Shown in pieces: positions 1-8,968 of a stretch of DNA of 64,000 nucleotides (positions are counted from its first letter, which is position 1; every line of letters starts with the position of its first letter). This stretch comes from Streptomyces sp. AM 2-1-1 (GTDB lineage: Bacteria > Actinomycetota > Actinomycetes > Streptomycetales > Streptomycetaceae), in NCBI RefSeq assembly GCF_029167645.1, contig NZ_CP119147.1, forward strand, positions 5,846,501-5,910,500, written 5' to 3'. Made by a program: the position numbers and the translations under genes. The notes beneath the pieces are model-generated. The model ran no database searches. It was not told the DNA's origin and was given only the letters and a program-made list of their open reading frames with translations.

Positions 1-669
1 ACCCGCCGGAGCGGCGAACACCAGGACCTGCTGCGACTTGTTCGCCGCGGCCCGCCACCCGTCGGTGACCTGGAGGGGCTGGTGGGCCTGCCACCAGGCC
101 ACGGGGGAGCCGCCGCCGGATCCCGGCTGCAGCACGGCGTGGAGCTGGCCCATGGCCAGCAGCACCGACCAGCCGGGCAGCAGCCCGGGCAGCCGCTCCA
201 GACCGTGGGAGGAGCGGAAACCCTGCTCCAGGAGCAGCTGGAGGAACTCGTCGCCCCCGCTGCCGTCGGTGCCGGGCCGGGCGATCGGACCGGTCGGCTC
301 GACCACCAGGGCCGGGCGGAGGTCGTCCTCGATGAGGACGAGTCCGCTGGTGATGCCGAGGACGGCCTGTTCGGGCATGAGCCCCTCCGGATTCTGCGGT
401 TCGCTGCCGGTGATACTGCGCACCGCGCCCTGGAGCTGGTCCTCCGCGACGCGCACGACCTGGGACGGGATGCAGGAGGCGTGGGCGAAGGCCAGCACGG
501 CCGTCTCGTCGCCCACGAACAGCACGGTGCTGGTGCGTTCCTGCTCCGAGTCGCCGGGGGTGCGGCAGGAGGTGCAGTCGTAGCTGCCCGGGGCGTTGTC
601 GCCGACGAGCAGCCGGTCTGCTTCGGCGTCGCCGATCTCGGCGCGGACGTCCTCGCTGACGTCGAGCAT
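1..669 (-). CDS. Conserved hypothetical protein, C-terminus cut by window edge
   Basis: I read this from an ATG at 669 leftward; 223 codons stay open to base 1, so the stop lies outside the window. The protein begins MLDVSEDVRAEIGDAEADRL and has a CTSC pair near residue 33-36, then GDETAVLAFAHASCIPSQVV and a glycine/proline-rich middle. Cys-x-x-Cys plus a further Cys could bind zinc, but that is only inference. No signal peptide or membrane segment is visible. I do not recognise the family beyond thinking it a Streptomyces conserved hypothetical. High third-position GC in this frame supports coding on this strand. Nothing in the neighbourhood indicates a role. Confidence 0.7.
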   Translation of the reverse strand, partial: MLDVSEDVRAEIGDAEADRLLVGDNAPGSYDCTSCRTPGDSEQERTSTVLFVGDETAVLAFAHASCIPSQVVRVAEDQLQGAVRSITGSEPQNPEGLMPEQAVLGITSGLVLIEDDLRPALVVEPTGPIARPGTDGSGGDEFLQLLLEQGFRSSHGLERLPGLLPGWSVLLAMGQLHAVLQPGSGGGSPVAWWQAHQPLQVTDGWRAAANKSQQVLVFAAPAG

Positions 670-1087
670 GCGCGGCACGGGTGGCTCCCAGGAGTCGGTG
701 CGTGGCCGGGCGGGTCCCGGCTCATGCAAGAACAACGGACGACCCGCCGCCCGGGTCACGCCCCGAGGCCCATCTAAAGGGGGGCGTCCGGGCGCGACGG
801 CACCCCGGCCGCTCCGGCCGGACCCCTCGCCCCGCGGCCGGAATCCGGGCTCCCCGCCCGGTCGACGCCCCGGTACGGGGCCGCGGGGCCGCTGCGGAAG
901 CCCGCCCGGTGCCCTCGGGCAGGGCCCCTGCTCTCCTGACACGCGTACAGCATCGGGGGCAGCGTCCGTACGATTTTCGACGGGCCGCCCGCCGGACCGG
1001 TCCGTCAGGGGGTCCGGACGGGCACCGGCGGCGGGGAGCGGTATTCGCGGACGGAAGGTGTCCGCGAGTGCTGGCAGACTCCCCGGC
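670..1087. other. Intergenic gap, 418 nt, divergent promoters expected
   Basis: The gap separates the minus-strand hypothetical gene from the plus-strand WYL regulator, so it should hold both promoters. It is GC-rich (e.g. the 840-930 stretch), and I could not single out a convincing -10/-35 pair or operator. No small gene is supported. Confidence 0.4.
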
Positions 1088-2070
1088 ATGTTGGAGACCT
1101 CGGCACGACTGCTGCGCCTGCTCTCACTTCTCCAGGCCCACCGCGACTGGAGCGGCCACCAGCTGGCCGAACGCCTCGGCGTCACCCCGCGCACCGTTAG
1201 GCGCGACGTCGACAAGCTGCGCGAACTGGGCTATCCCGTCCACGCCACTCCGGGTACGGGCGGCGGCTACCAGCTCGGTGCGGGGGCGGCGTTGCCGCCG
1301 CTGCTGCTGGACGACGACGAGGCGGTGGCGGTGGTGGTCGGGCTGCGCACCGCCGCCGGCCACGGGGTCGAGGGCATCGGCGAGACCTCGGTACGCGCGC
1401 TCGCCAAGGTCGAGCAGGTACTGCCGGACCGGCTGAGCCGCCGGGTGGGCGCGCTGAGCGCCTTCACGGTGCCCATGGTGCGTGGTCCGGGGCCGGAGGG
1501 GAGCAGCGTGGACCCGGGGCTGCTGACCGAGCTCGCGGGAGCCTGCCGGGACTGCCGGCGACTCCGGTTCACCTATCGGGACCACGGCGGCGCCCAGTCG
1601 CGCCGGCACGCGGAGCCGCACCGGCTGGTGTGCGCCGAGCGCCGCTGGTACCTGGTGGCCTGGGACGTGGACCGGGAGGACTGGCGCACCTTCCGGGTGG
1701 ACCGGATCACCCCGACGCCGCCGCACGGCGCCCGCTTCACCCCTCGCCCGCTCCCGGCCGAGGACCTGGCCGCCTACGTCTCCCGGGGCGTCTCGATCAC
1801 CGCCTACCCGGTCAGGGGGTGGTCCGGCTGATGGTCTCCGCCGAGGAGGCGGCCACCCGGATCAGCCCTTCGGCGGGCGTGCTGGAACCGGTGGACGCCG
1901 GGAGCTGCCTGCTCACCTCGGGGGCGGTGAGTCTGGACGTGCTCGTCATCCACGTGCTGATGACGGGATTCGATTTCGCGGTGGTGGAGCCGCCGGAGCT
2001 CACCGCGCGCATCCGGGCCGCCCGTGACCTGCTGACCTCGGCCTTGCGTAGATCTGGACATTCCACATAG
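1088..2070 (+). pseudogene. YafY/WYL-type transcriptional regulator, interrupted by a one-base frameshift
   Basis: The N-terminal HTH_11 winged helix (ARLLRLLSLLQAHRDWSGHQ, residues about 5-55) and a WYL ligand-sensing domain (HRLVCAERRWYLVAWDVDRE, about residues 180-230) read in one frame from ATG 1088 to a TGA at 1829-1831. The usual C-terminal WCX extension continues in the -1 frame to TAG 2068-2070, with the family pattern PSAGVLEPVDAGSCLLTSGA. The shift falls at a G5 run near 1814-1818; a sixth G would restore AYPVRGVVRLMVSAEEAATR and a protein of about 327 residues, the normal length for the family. It is either a real inactivating or attenuating mutation or a homopolymer sequencing error. 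Truncated, the product would be 247 residues and lack the WCX domain that binds nucleic acid or effector in characterised WYL proteins. Confidence 0.8.
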
Positions 2071-2438
2071 TGGACGCGCCGGAAGGATGTGTGGGCTTGG
2101 TGAGGGCGGATAAGGGCGGCATAAGAACTGATGAATTGCGGGGGGCGCGCACTCCGACGTGAATTCTCCGCGGAAGGAGTCCGAGCGGTTCCGTCCGGGA
2201 TCCTCCGCGGAATTGCGTGCCCGCCACGGAGCGTGTGCGCGGAGCCCTGTTCCTTACCGTTCCGCGTGCGGCGGCCGACTTGTTCGAGGCAATTGTTCGA
2301 GCTGAATACATGAGTGGATCTTGTGACACAAGTGTGACCGACGCCGCACCGGCAGAGGGCTCCGGGGCGGAGGGCCGGGCCGCTTCCCGTCTCCCCGGAG
2401 ACTGCCCGCCGGCGCCCCCAGGCCCTACCGTGGAGGGC
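2071..2438. other. Intergenic gap with repeated short motifs
   Basis: The gap is less GC-rich than its surroundings. It contains two copies of the palindrome TCCGCGGA (2167-2174 and 2204-2211), and TTGTTCGAG twice (about 2280-2288 and 2293-2301). These could be operator half-sites for the I78-inhibitor gene, but no regulator is implicated. No small gene with a plausible ribosome-binding site was found. Confidence 0.3.
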
Positions 2439-2654
2439 ATGAGCTCCCTGCCGACCCCGCCCGCCCGGCCCGACGACCCGGCCGAGCCCTACGTGGGCCT
2501 GGACGCCGAGACCGCTGAGCGCAGGGCCGTCGCGCGCGGCTGGACCACGGTCCGGACCGTGGCGCCCGGCACCTTCCTGACCATGGAGTTCCGCCCCGGG
2601 CGCATCAACTTCCAGGTCGAGGACTCCACCGTGACCCGCTGCTGGATCGGCTGA
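2439..2654 (+). CDS. Small peptidase inhibitor I78 family protein
   Basis: A 71-residue protein starts at ATG 2439 with GGAGG eight bases upstream. After a proline-rich N-terminus, YVGLDAETAERRAVARGWTT and then FRPGRINFQVEDSTVTRCWI match the I78 inhibitor pattern (an acidic conserved helix, then a beta-hairpin ending VTRCWIG). Family members inhibit serine proteases of the subtilisin/trypsin type. No signal peptide is visible, so it should act in the cytoplasm. It stands alone and is followed by a strong convergent terminator. A link to the streptogrisin-type protease 14 kb away cannot be inferred from position. Confidence 0.8.
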   Translation: MSSLPTPPARPDDPAEPYVGLDAETAERRAVARGWTTVRTVAPGTFLTMEFRPGRINFQVEDSTVTRCWIG

Positions 2655-2737
2655 TCCCCTCCCGCTCCCCGGACGTCGCGCGGGACCCCCGTACGGCCAG
2701 GCCCTTCACGTCGGAGCCGTCCGGCCCGGGCACGCGG

Positions 2738-2763
2738 AAGGCCCCGGCCGGAGCCGGGGCCTT
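2738..2763. terminator. Bidirectional hairpin terminator
   Basis: Perfect 11-bp inverted repeat AAGGCCCCGGC / GCCGGGGCCTT with loop CGGA. It sits between the convergent I78-inhibitor and PAP2 genes. Confidence 0.75.
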
Positions 2764-2789
2764 CGCCCGCAGTGGTCGGGGACCGGCCC

Positions 2790-3794
2790 TCAGCCGCCCG
2801 TCATCGGACGGGCCGGGGCGCTGCCGCTCCGGGGCGGCCGGTCCGTGTGCGAGGGCCGCCGCGATCCGGCCGGCGTCCCGGGGGAACGTTCCGTACGGGC
2901 CGGATGGGCCGGGTGCGGAGCCGCGCGGACCCGGGCCGGCATCAGCCCCGGCACGCCGTCCGGCAGGCTCGCTGCGGCCTCACCGGCGGACGCCGCGCCG
3001 AGCGGCAGCAGCGGCCGGGGCGTACCGGCGGCGACCGGGACCAGGACGGCGGCCCTCCGGCGCCCGCGTTCCCGCCACCGGTCGCGCGCGCTCAGGATCA
3101 GCTGCTCGGCCCGGGTGATCAGCGGCTCCGTCCAGGGCAGGGCCAGCAGGACGAGGAGTCCGGCCGCCCAGCCCAGCAGGACGTCGCTGAGCCAGTGGGT
3201 GCCGATGTACACCGTGGTGAGCCCCACGCCCAGGGAGACCGTCGCCGAGATGGCCGACAGGTAGCGCCGGGCCCGTGGAGTGGTCGCCAGGTAGGCGAGG
3301 ATGCCCCAGGTCACGACGGCGTTCGCGGTGTGGCCGGAGGGAAATATATCGCCGCCGGCGAAGAGCTCCGCCGATCCGATCTGGGTCGCGTAGTGGGGTC
3401 CGAGGCGCCCGAGCACGTGCTTGACGCCCCCCACGGAGGCATTGAGCAGCAGGAGGGCCGCACCGAGCGTGAGGAGCGGCCGCAGCGTGTGCTGGCGCCA
3501 GGAGCGCCAGCCGAGCCAGCTGGCGATCATCACCGCGGTCGGTCCTCGCTGGCCCAGGACGACGTAGTAGTCGAGGAAGGCGTGCAGCGACGGCCACTGC
3601 TGATACGGCCGGAAGAGCATGACCTTCCAGTCGAGAGCCACCAGCCAGGACGAGATCAGGACCAGGTGGACGATGACGAGGTAGAACGCCAACGTCCCGC
3701 CGAAGAGGGCCACGCGGTGACGACTCATCCGCGGGATCTCTATCTTCGGCGGTTCCGGCTCCCGGTCCAGCCGGGCAAAGATGTCGGTACGCAC
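2790..3794 (-). CDS. PAP2-superfamily membrane phosphatase
   Basis: A 334-residue integral membrane protein read from GTG 3794 (VRTDIFARLDREPEPPKIEI). It has about six hydrophobic segments between residues 30 and 230. The type-2 phosphatidic-acid-phosphatase signature is present in order: K in GGVKHVLGRL (with the usual RP replaced by GPHY), then FPSGHTANAV, then GTHWLSDVLLGW with the His and Asp of the third motif. Such enzymes dephosphorylate lipid phosphates or undecaprenyl pyrophosphate at the membrane. The C-terminal 80 residues are a low-complexity Ala/Pro/Arg tail. The altered first motif makes the substrate uncertain. It is transcribed alone toward the I78 gene. Confidence 0.85.
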   Translation of the reverse strand: MRTDIFARLDREPEPPKIEIPRMSRHRVALFGGTLAFYLVIVHLVLISSWLVALDWKVMLFRPYQQWPSLHAFLDYYVVLGQRGPTAVMIASWLGWRSWRQHTLRPLLTLGAALLLLNASVGGVKHVLGRLGPHYATQIGSAELFAGGDIFPSGHTANAVVTWGILAYLATTPRARRYLSAISATVSLGVGLTTVYIGTHWLSDVLLGWAAGLLVLLALPWTEPLITRAEQLILSARDRWRERGRRRAAVLVPVAAGTPRPLLPLGAASAGEAAASLPDGVPGLMPARVRAAPHPAHPARTERSPGTPAGSRRPSHTDRPPRSGSAPARPMTGG

Positions 3795-4449
3795 CCAATC
3801 GACGTTACAGCGAGTGAGTGTGTGACCCGGTCGATCCCACCGGTTTGTGATGACCATGTGATGTGGCCCGGCTCTCCGGACGTGCCGTTTTCCGGTCCCG
3901 GAAGAAAAACGACGGGATCGGGTCTTCTCCCCCTTCCGGGTGCTTTCCTCCGTGCCGTGGTGACCGCCGGTCCCTTTCTCCGGAGAAGTCGCGCCCCGCA
4001 TTTCCCCCCGCCTTTGCCGTCCTCCGCTCCGCCCGGGCCGACGCTGTACTCGCCGTCCGCCGGCCGGGGAGACGTCGGTGCCGGGCCCGGGGAGCGCGGC
4101 CACCCTCACCGCTCCGGTCCGCCACGCGGGAGCGACGGGTGGGGTACGCGGATGCGGTCCACCGCGAGGGCTGTGGAGTGCGCGGCGGGGCGGGTCCCGG
4201 CCCTGCGGAGCCGGAGTCCCGGATCGCCGGCCCCCGCACGGCCGGCCACCAGGAGCCGGGCGGCCCGGGCCCGGCCGGAAGGTGCCTCCCGCGCGACGCG
4301 AACCGGCCCGGGCGACCGGCTCTGGACGAGCGCCCCGCTGAGCCGTAGCGTCGCCCGCGAAGCTGACTACCACTGCTAGTTTGTGCGCCGGTCCCGGCCG
4401 CCCGAGCGGGGTGGTGGCCGGGAGGACCGCGCGAGCCGCCGGAGGCACC
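3795..4449. other. Intergenic gap, 655 nt, between divergent genes
   Basis: The gap serves as promoter region for the PAP2 gene (left) and the acyl-CoA dehydrogenase (right). The right end carries the 15-bp operator-like element described separately. The central 4020-4330 stretch is GC-rich with open frames on several strands, but none has a ribosome-binding site or recognisable protein, so I call no gene. Confidence 0.4.
4366..4380. promoter_or_regulatory. Candidate TetR-type operator, copy A
   Basis: ACTACCACTGCTAGT is a near-perfect inverted repeat centred on base 4373, 70 bp before the acyl-CoA dehydrogenase start. Closely similar 15-mers lie at 53980 and 59929 in front of functionally related genes. 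Confidence 0.6.
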
Positions 4450-5688
4450 ATGCAGAGCACCGAGCACGACGAGCCCGGCGGGACCGCCCGCCGGCCGAAG
4501 CTTCCGCCCTTCGACCCCGGCGACCCGATCGGCGTCGACGACCTCCTCGGCGCCGAGGACCTCGCGATCCGCGCCGCCGTCCGCGCGTGGGCGGCCGACC
4601 GGGTGCTGCCGCACATCGCCGAGTGGTACGAGAAGGGAGAGCTGCCCGGCATCCGTGAGCTGGCCCGCGAACTCGGCTCGCTCGGCGCGCTGGGCATGTC
4701 CCTCCAGGGGTACGGCTGCGCGGGCGCCTCGGCCGTCCAGTACGGCCTCGCCTGCCTGGAACTCGAAGCCGCCGACTCGGGCATCCGCTCCCTCGTCTCC
4801 GTACAGGGTTCGCTCGCCATGTACGCGATCCACCGCTACGGCTCCGAGGAGCAGAAGCGCGAATGGCTGCCCGCCATGGCGGCGGGCGAGACCATCGGCT
4901 GCTTCGGGCTGACCGAGCCCGACCACGGATCCGACCCCGCCAGCATGCGTACCCGGGCCCGGCGCGACGGCGACGACTGGATCCTCACCGGCCGCAAGAT
5001 GTGGATCACCAACGGGTCGGTCGCGGGGGTCGCCGTCGTCTGGGCGCAGACCGACGAGGGCGACGCGGGGCGCGGCATCCGGGGGTTCGTGGTGCCGACG
5101 GACCGTCCCGGATTCTCCGCACCCGAGATCAGGCACAAGTGGTCGCTGCGCGCCTCGGTCACCAGCGAACTGGTGCTGGACGGAGTGCGGCTGCCCGCCG
5201 ACGCGGTGCTGCCGGGGGTGAGCGGACTGCGGGGCCCGCTGAGCTGCCTCAGCCACGCGCGGTACGGAATCGTGTGGGGCGCCATGGGGGCGGCCCGGTC
5301 GAGCTTCGAGGCGGCCGTCGACTACGCGCGGACCCGGGAGCAGTTCGGCCGGCCCATCGGCGGGTTCCAGCTCACCCAGGCCAAGCTGGCGGACATGGCG
5401 GTGGAGCTCCACAAGGGCATCCTGCTCGCCCACCACCTGGGCCGCCGGATGGACGCGGGCTCGCTCCGCCCCGAACAGGTCAGCTTCGGAAAACTCAACA
5501 ACGTGCGGGAGGCGATCGAGATCTGCCGCACCTCGCGCACCATCCTCGGTGCCAACGGGATCTCCCTGGAGTACCCCGTGATGCGGCATGCCACGAACCT
5601 GGAGTCGGTGCTCACGTACGAGGGCACCGTCGAGATGCACCAGCTGGTGCTGGGCAAGGCGCTCACCGGCCTGGACGCCTTCCGGTAG
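4450..5688 (+). CDS. gcdH: Acyl-CoA dehydrogenase, glutaryl-CoA dehydrogenase-like
   Basis: A 412-residue flavoenzyme starting at ATG 4450 behind GGAGG. Acyl-CoA dehydrogenase landmarks occur in order: the N-terminal helical domain, IGCFGLTEPDHGSDPASMRT (flavin/substrate site, about residue 153), KMWITNGSVAGVAVVWAQTD, and the C-terminal TREQFGRPIGGFQLTQAKLA. SVLTYEGTVEMHQLVLGKAL places the catalytic-base Glu as in glutaryl-CoA dehydrogenase. That enzyme converts glutaryl-CoA to crotonyl-CoA plus CO2 in lysine/tryptophan catabolism. The upstream ACTACCACTGCTAGT element suggests shared control with the dehydrogenases at 54-61 kb. Exact substrate is inference; an isovaleryl or other short-chain role is possible. 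Confidence 0.85.
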   Translation: MQSTEHDEPGGTARRPKLPPFDPGDPIGVDDLLGAEDLAIRAAVRAWAADRVLPHIAEWYEKGELPGIRELARELGSLGALGMSLQGYGCAGASAVQYGLACLELEAADSGIRSLVSVQGSLAMYAIHRYGSEEQKREWLPAMAAGETIGCFGLTEPDHGSDPASMRTRARRDGDDWILTGRKMWITNGSVAGVAVVWAQTDEGDAGRGIRGFVVPTDRPGFSAPEIRHKWSLRASVTSELVLDGVRLPADAVLPGVSGLRGPLSCLSHARYGIVWGAMGAARSSFEAAVDYARTREQFGRPIGGFQLTQAKLADMAVELHKGILLAHHLGRRMDAGSLRPEQVSFGKLNNVREAIEICRTSRTILGANGISLEYPVMRHATNLESVLTYEGTVEMHQLVLGKALTGLDAFR

Positions 5689-5750
5689 GGCCGCGCCCGC
5701 CCGTGCGGGACGGTGGGCCGGCGTCCGGAGCGCCGCGGCGAGCGCCCTGC

Positions 5751-6194
5751 TCAGCTCTGGTTGAAGAAGCCGCCGGTCCGCCGGCCGGAGGCTTCGCCGC
5801 TGACCACGTGGGTGTGGGCCGGGGTCAGCAGGAAGACCCGGGTGGCGACCCGGTCGATCGAACCGCGCAGGCCGAAGATGAGCCCGGCGGCGAAGTCCAC
5901 CACGCGCTTGGCGTCGGCGGGGTCCATGGCCGTGAGGTTCAGGATCACCGGGACGCCCTCCCGGAAGAGTTCGCCGATGGTGCGCGCGTCCCGGAAGCTG
6001 TCCGGGGTCACGGTGGCGATGCGCCGCTCCTGCTCCTCGGCGGCCTCGGAGGCGACCTGGACCCGCGGGTCGGTCACCCACGCCTGGCCGTGTGCCCCCG
6101 TTTCGGTGGCCTCGGAGTACTCGTCGTCGTAGTAGCGCTCGTCGCTGTCCTCCACGAGGCCCAGCCAGGCACTCGCCTTGCGTACCGATCCCAT
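5751..6194 (-). CDS. sepF: SepF-like cell-division protein
   Basis: A 147-residue protein read from ATG 6194 with a GGAGG-type site just upstream. The N-terminus [20 protein letters not shown] is the amphipathic, membrane-associating segment typical of SepF. An acidic linker follows, then the DUF552 core: [40 protein letters not shown] and [20 protein letters not shown]. SepF anchors FtsZ to the membrane. Streptomyces carry several paralogues, and this one is outside the ftsZ cluster, so it is probably a secondary SepF. It converges on the acyl-CoA dehydrogenase with 62 bp between. Confidence 0.9.
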   Translation of the reverse strand: MGSVRKASAWLGLVEDSDERYYDDEYSEATETGAHGQAWVTDPRVQVASEAAEEQERRIATVTPDSFRDARTIGELFREGVPVILNLTAMDPADAKRVVDFAAGLIFGLRGSIDRVATRVFLLTPAHTHVVSGEASGRRTGGFFNQS

Positions 6195-6507
6195 GGACGC
6201 CTCCTCTCACCGCGGTTCTCTGATGTTCCGCATGTCTTTCGTATCCCTATGGTCGTCCATCATGCGGATACCGCGCCAAGTGGATAGTCGGCACGCAGGG
6301 GATTCGTGACGCTACTGATGCAGAACATGTGGCGGTTCGTCAGGGTTGCGACCGAATAAGAGGGCTTGTAGGAAGAAAATACGATGCTCCGGTCCGTACG
6401 GGTGAGACGCGGGACGTACGGGTGAACGGCCGGATCGGTACGATGGCCGACGCGCGCGTGTGCGAGGGGTCGCTGAGCCCTCGTCGGAGTTTTCGGGGGG
6501 ACACTTC
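6195..6507. other. Intergenic gap between divergent sepF-like and DUF5685 genes
   Basis: Somewhat AT-richer around 6355-6385. A direct repeat CGTACGGGTGA occurs twice near 6397-6424. Both promoters should lie here; no confident -10/-35 assignment and no small gene. Confidence 0.35.
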
Positions 6508-7689
6508 ATGTTCGGGATCGTCAGGCCGTGTACGCACCGGCTGAGCGAAGGGCTGAGAGCCGAGTGGATGGCCCATCTCTGCGGGCTCTGTCTCGCTCTG
6601 CGCTCCGACCACGGACAGTTCGCCCGGATCGTGACCAACTACGACGGCCTGATCGTCTCGGTCCTGACGGAGGCTCAGCTCGGCCGCGTCCCGTCCGGCC
6701 GGCGCACCGCGGGCCCCTGCCCGTTGCGCGCCATGCGGACCGCGCCGGTCGCCCGGGGCGAGGGAGCCCGGCTCGCCGCCGCCGTCTCCCTGGTCCTCGC
6801 CTCCGCCAAGGTCCGCGACCATGTCGCCGACCGGGACGGGCTGCTGGCGCACCGTCCGGTCGCCGCCGCCGCCCGCCGGGTCGCGGCGGGCTGGGACCGG
6901 GCGGGGGCCAGGAGCGGCGCGGCCCTCGGCTTCGACACCGCGGTCCTGGTGGACGCGGTGGACCGGCAGGCCGGGATCGAGTCCCTGGTCGTGACGGGCA
7001 CCCCGCTGCTCGTGGTCACCGAGCCCACCGAAACGGCCACCGCCGCGGCCTTCGCGCACACCGCGGTCCTCGCGGGCCGACCGGGAAACGCGGCACCGCT
7101 CGCCGAGGCGGGACGGCTCTTCGGGCGGCTGGCACACCTGCTGGACGCCGTGGAGGACCAGCGCGCCGACGCCGAGGCGGGGGCGTGGAACCCGCTCACC
7201 GCCACCGGCACCCCGCTCGCCGAGGCCCGCCGGCTCTGCGACGACGCCGTGCGCGGGGTGCGGCTGGCGCTGGCCGACGCGGAGTTCAGCGACGGCAAGC
7301 TGGTGCACGTCCTGCTGGTGCACGAACTGCGCCGCGCGGTCGACCGGGCCTTCGCCACGGACTCCTGCGGGCACCGGCAGGCGTACGGGCCGCCCCCCGG
7401 CAACCCCTTCGCCCCCGGTGGTCCGACGGCGCCGCCGCCCCAGCCTCCGCCGCCGCCCCGCGACCGGCGCGGACTCATCACCGGATGCCTGGTCTGGGCC
7501 GGCCTCGCCTGCACCTGCCAGATGTGCTGCGGCACCTACGAGGGCCCCTGGTCGCGCGAACGGCGCGAGGGCCTCTGCCACCAGGCCGACTGCGGGGACT
7601 GCTGCGACTGCTGTGACTGCTGCTCGAACTGCTCCAGCTGCGGCGACGGATGCAGTTGCTGCGACTGCGACTGCGGGTGCGACTGCTGA
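6508..7689 (+). CDS. DUF5685 family protein with extremely cysteine-rich C-terminal tail
   Basis: 393 residues from ATG 6508. The N-terminal part carries two Cys in HLCGLCLALRSDHG (about residues 30-45) and a further Cys in GPCPLRAMR, followed by an Ala-rich helical body. A Pro-rich hinge (about residues 295-325) leads to a hydrophobic patch and then a tail in which 21 of the last roughly 65 residues are Cys, in Asp-Cys-Cys and Cys-x-Cys repeats ending on Cys at the stop. The family is known as DUF5685. The tail suggests multi-metal or Fe-S binding, but no function is established. It stands alone, with a hairpin terminator behind it. Confidence 0.85.
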   Translation: MFGIVRPCTHRLSEGLRAEWMAHLCGLCLALRSDHGQFARIVTNYDGLIVSVLTEAQLGRVPSGRRTAGPCPLRAMRTAPVARGEGARLAAAVSLVLASAKVRDHVADRDGLLAHRPVAAAARRVAAGWDRAGARSGAALGFDTAVLVDAVDRQAGIESLVVTGTPLLVVTEPTETATAAAFAHTAVLAGRPGNAAPLAEAGRLFGRLAHLLDAVEDQRADAEAGAWNPLTATGTPLAEARRLCDDAVRGVRLALADAEFSDGKLVHVLLVHELRRAVDRAFATDSCGHRQAYGPPPGNPFAPGGPTAPPPQPPPPPRDRRGLITGCLVWAGLACTCQMCCGTYEGPWSRERREGLCHQADCGDCCDCCDCCSNCSSCGDGCSCCDCDCGCDC

Positions 7690-7696
7690 ACGACCG

Positions 7697-7739
7697 GCGG
7701 GCGCGGCACGGCCACCGAAGGGGTGCCGGCCGCGCCCGC
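7697..7739. terminator. Hairpin terminator between convergent genes
   Basis: GCGGGCGCGG pairs perfectly with CCGCGCCCGC, with further partial pairing (GCAC/GTGC) inside. It lies between the DUF5685 gene and the convergent solute-binding-protein gene. Confidence 0.65.
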
Positions 7740-7745
7740 GGGGTC

Positions 7746-8678
7746 TCACTTGATCTCGGGGGGCGAGATCTGCGAGGTCTCGATCGCCGACGCGGTGGTG
7801 CCCCACTTCTTCAGGATGCGGTCGTAGGTGCCGTCCGTCTTCAGGCTGTTCACCGCTGCCTGGAAGGCGGGGGCCAGTGGAGTGCCCTTCTTGAAGGCGA
7901 AGCCGACGTCGAGCCGCTTGAACTCGTTGAGGAAGCGGACGTTCTTCTGCTGGGTCACGGCGTAGCGCAGACCGTTGATGGTCGACATCACCACGTCGAC
8001 CCGGCCCTGCTGCAGCCCGATCCAGATGGACGTCGGGTCGGCGAAGGTCTGGACGGTGTAGGGCTTCTCGCCCGCCGCCGAGCACACGCCCTTGTTCTTC
8101 TCCAGCGTCACCTCGAAGGTCGTGCCGGCCCCCGTGGCGACGTTCAGCCCGCAGAGCTGGGTGAGGTCGGTGACCTCCTTCAGCTTGCTGTCCGCGCGCA
8201 CGGCGAAGCCCTGGCCGTCGTTGATGTAGGTGACGAAGTCGATCGTCGCGCGCCGTTCGTCGGTGACACCGAAGTTCCCGGTGCCCAGGTCGTACTTGCC
8301 GCTGCCGAGCGCGGGCAGGATCGCCTCGAAGGAGGCCACCTCGCGGTGGAGTTTCAGACCGAGCTTGCGGGCCACCGCGTCGGCGAAGTCGACGTCCGCG
8401 CCGGACAGGGTCTTGCCGTCCGCCTCGTAGAACGCTCCCGGCGGGGCGCCCGCGGCGCTGGCGATTCTCAGCGTTCCGGCCGATCTGACGTCCGCGGGCA
8501 GCAGGGCCGCCGCCGCCTCGTCCTTCCGCACGGCGGAGACCACGTCGTTCTTCGGTGTGTCCTCGGCGGCCTTGCTGCCCGCCTGGGCCGTGGCGGGCTC
8601 GCCCGTCCCGCACCCGGCGAGTGCGAGGGTGGCGGCGGTGATCAGGGCGAAGGTGACGGTGTGCCGGGTGCTGGGCAT
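7746..8678 (-). CDS. ABC transporter substrate-binding lipoprotein, amino-acid type
   Basis: A 310-residue family-3 solute-binding protein read from ATG 8678. The signal peptide ends in the lipobox LALAGC with Cys23 as the lipidated residue, so the protein should be tethered outside the membrane. Motifs of the PBPb fold follow: GTLRIASAAGAPPGAFYEAD, GADVDFADAVARKLGLKLHR, FGVTDERRATIDFVTYINDG and SIWIGLQQGRVDVVMSTING. Its partner permease and ATPase lie on the opposite strand at 9233 and 12102, so the importer is split between divergent units. The upstream leader peptide ending in Cys implies that the ligand is linked to sulfur metabolism; the ligand itself is not determined. Confidence 0.9.
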   Translation of the reverse strand: MPSTRHTVTFALITAATLALAGCGTGEPATAQAGSKAAEDTPKNDVVSAVRKDEAAAALLPADVRSAGTLRIASAAGAPPGAFYEADGKTLSGADVDFADAVARKLGLKLHREVASFEAILPALGSGKYDLGTGNFGVTDERRATIDFVTYINDGQGFAVRADSKLKEVTDLTQLCGLNVATGAGTTFEVTLEKNKGVCSAAGEKPYTVQTFADPTSIWIGLQQGRVDVVMSTINGLRYAVTQQKNVRFLNEFKRLDVGFAFKKGTPLAPAFQAAVNSLKTDGTYDRILKKWGTTASAIETSQISPPEIK

Positions 8679-8914
8679 GACGGAGCTGCTCCAGAGGGAT
8701 CGGGGGCGTGCCGGACGTGTACCGGACGCTGCGGATGGACCTGATGGGTGGGTGCACCGCCACGGGGCGGACGCGCTGGACGTGCCGGGGTATGCCGGCC
8801 GGCCCCGCCGGGCACGGCCCGGGGGCAGCGCGGAGCGGAGCGCGGAGGTCGTCAGTGGTGCGAGGGGAGGGGAGGGTGCTCTCGTGCGGGTGAAGTCACG
8901 CGGGGAGGAACGCT

Positions 8915-8946
8915 CACGCTCGAAGACGCGCGAGGGCGCGAGCGTG
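8915..8946 (-). promoter_or_regulatory. Hairpin downstream of the leader peptide, possible attenuator
   Basis: CACGCTCG (8915-8922) pairs with CGAGCGTG (8939-8946). In the transcript of the minus strand it begins 22 nt after the leader stop codon, where an attenuation or ribosome-release hairpin would be expected. Mechanism is inference. Confidence 0.4.
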
Positions 8947-8968
8947 CGGAGAGGAGCAGGGGGTCAGC

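Noticed and set aside
2131..2313. Small open frame MNCGGRALRREF in the gap before the I78 inhibitor
   Set aside because: No ribosome-binding site, atypical codon use and no similarity recognised.
7590..7689. Tandem repeat or slippage artefact in the Cys-rich tail
   Set aside because: Codons vary (TGC/TGT, GAC) and the frame stays open to a stop followed by a normal terminator, so it reads as genuine coding sequence.
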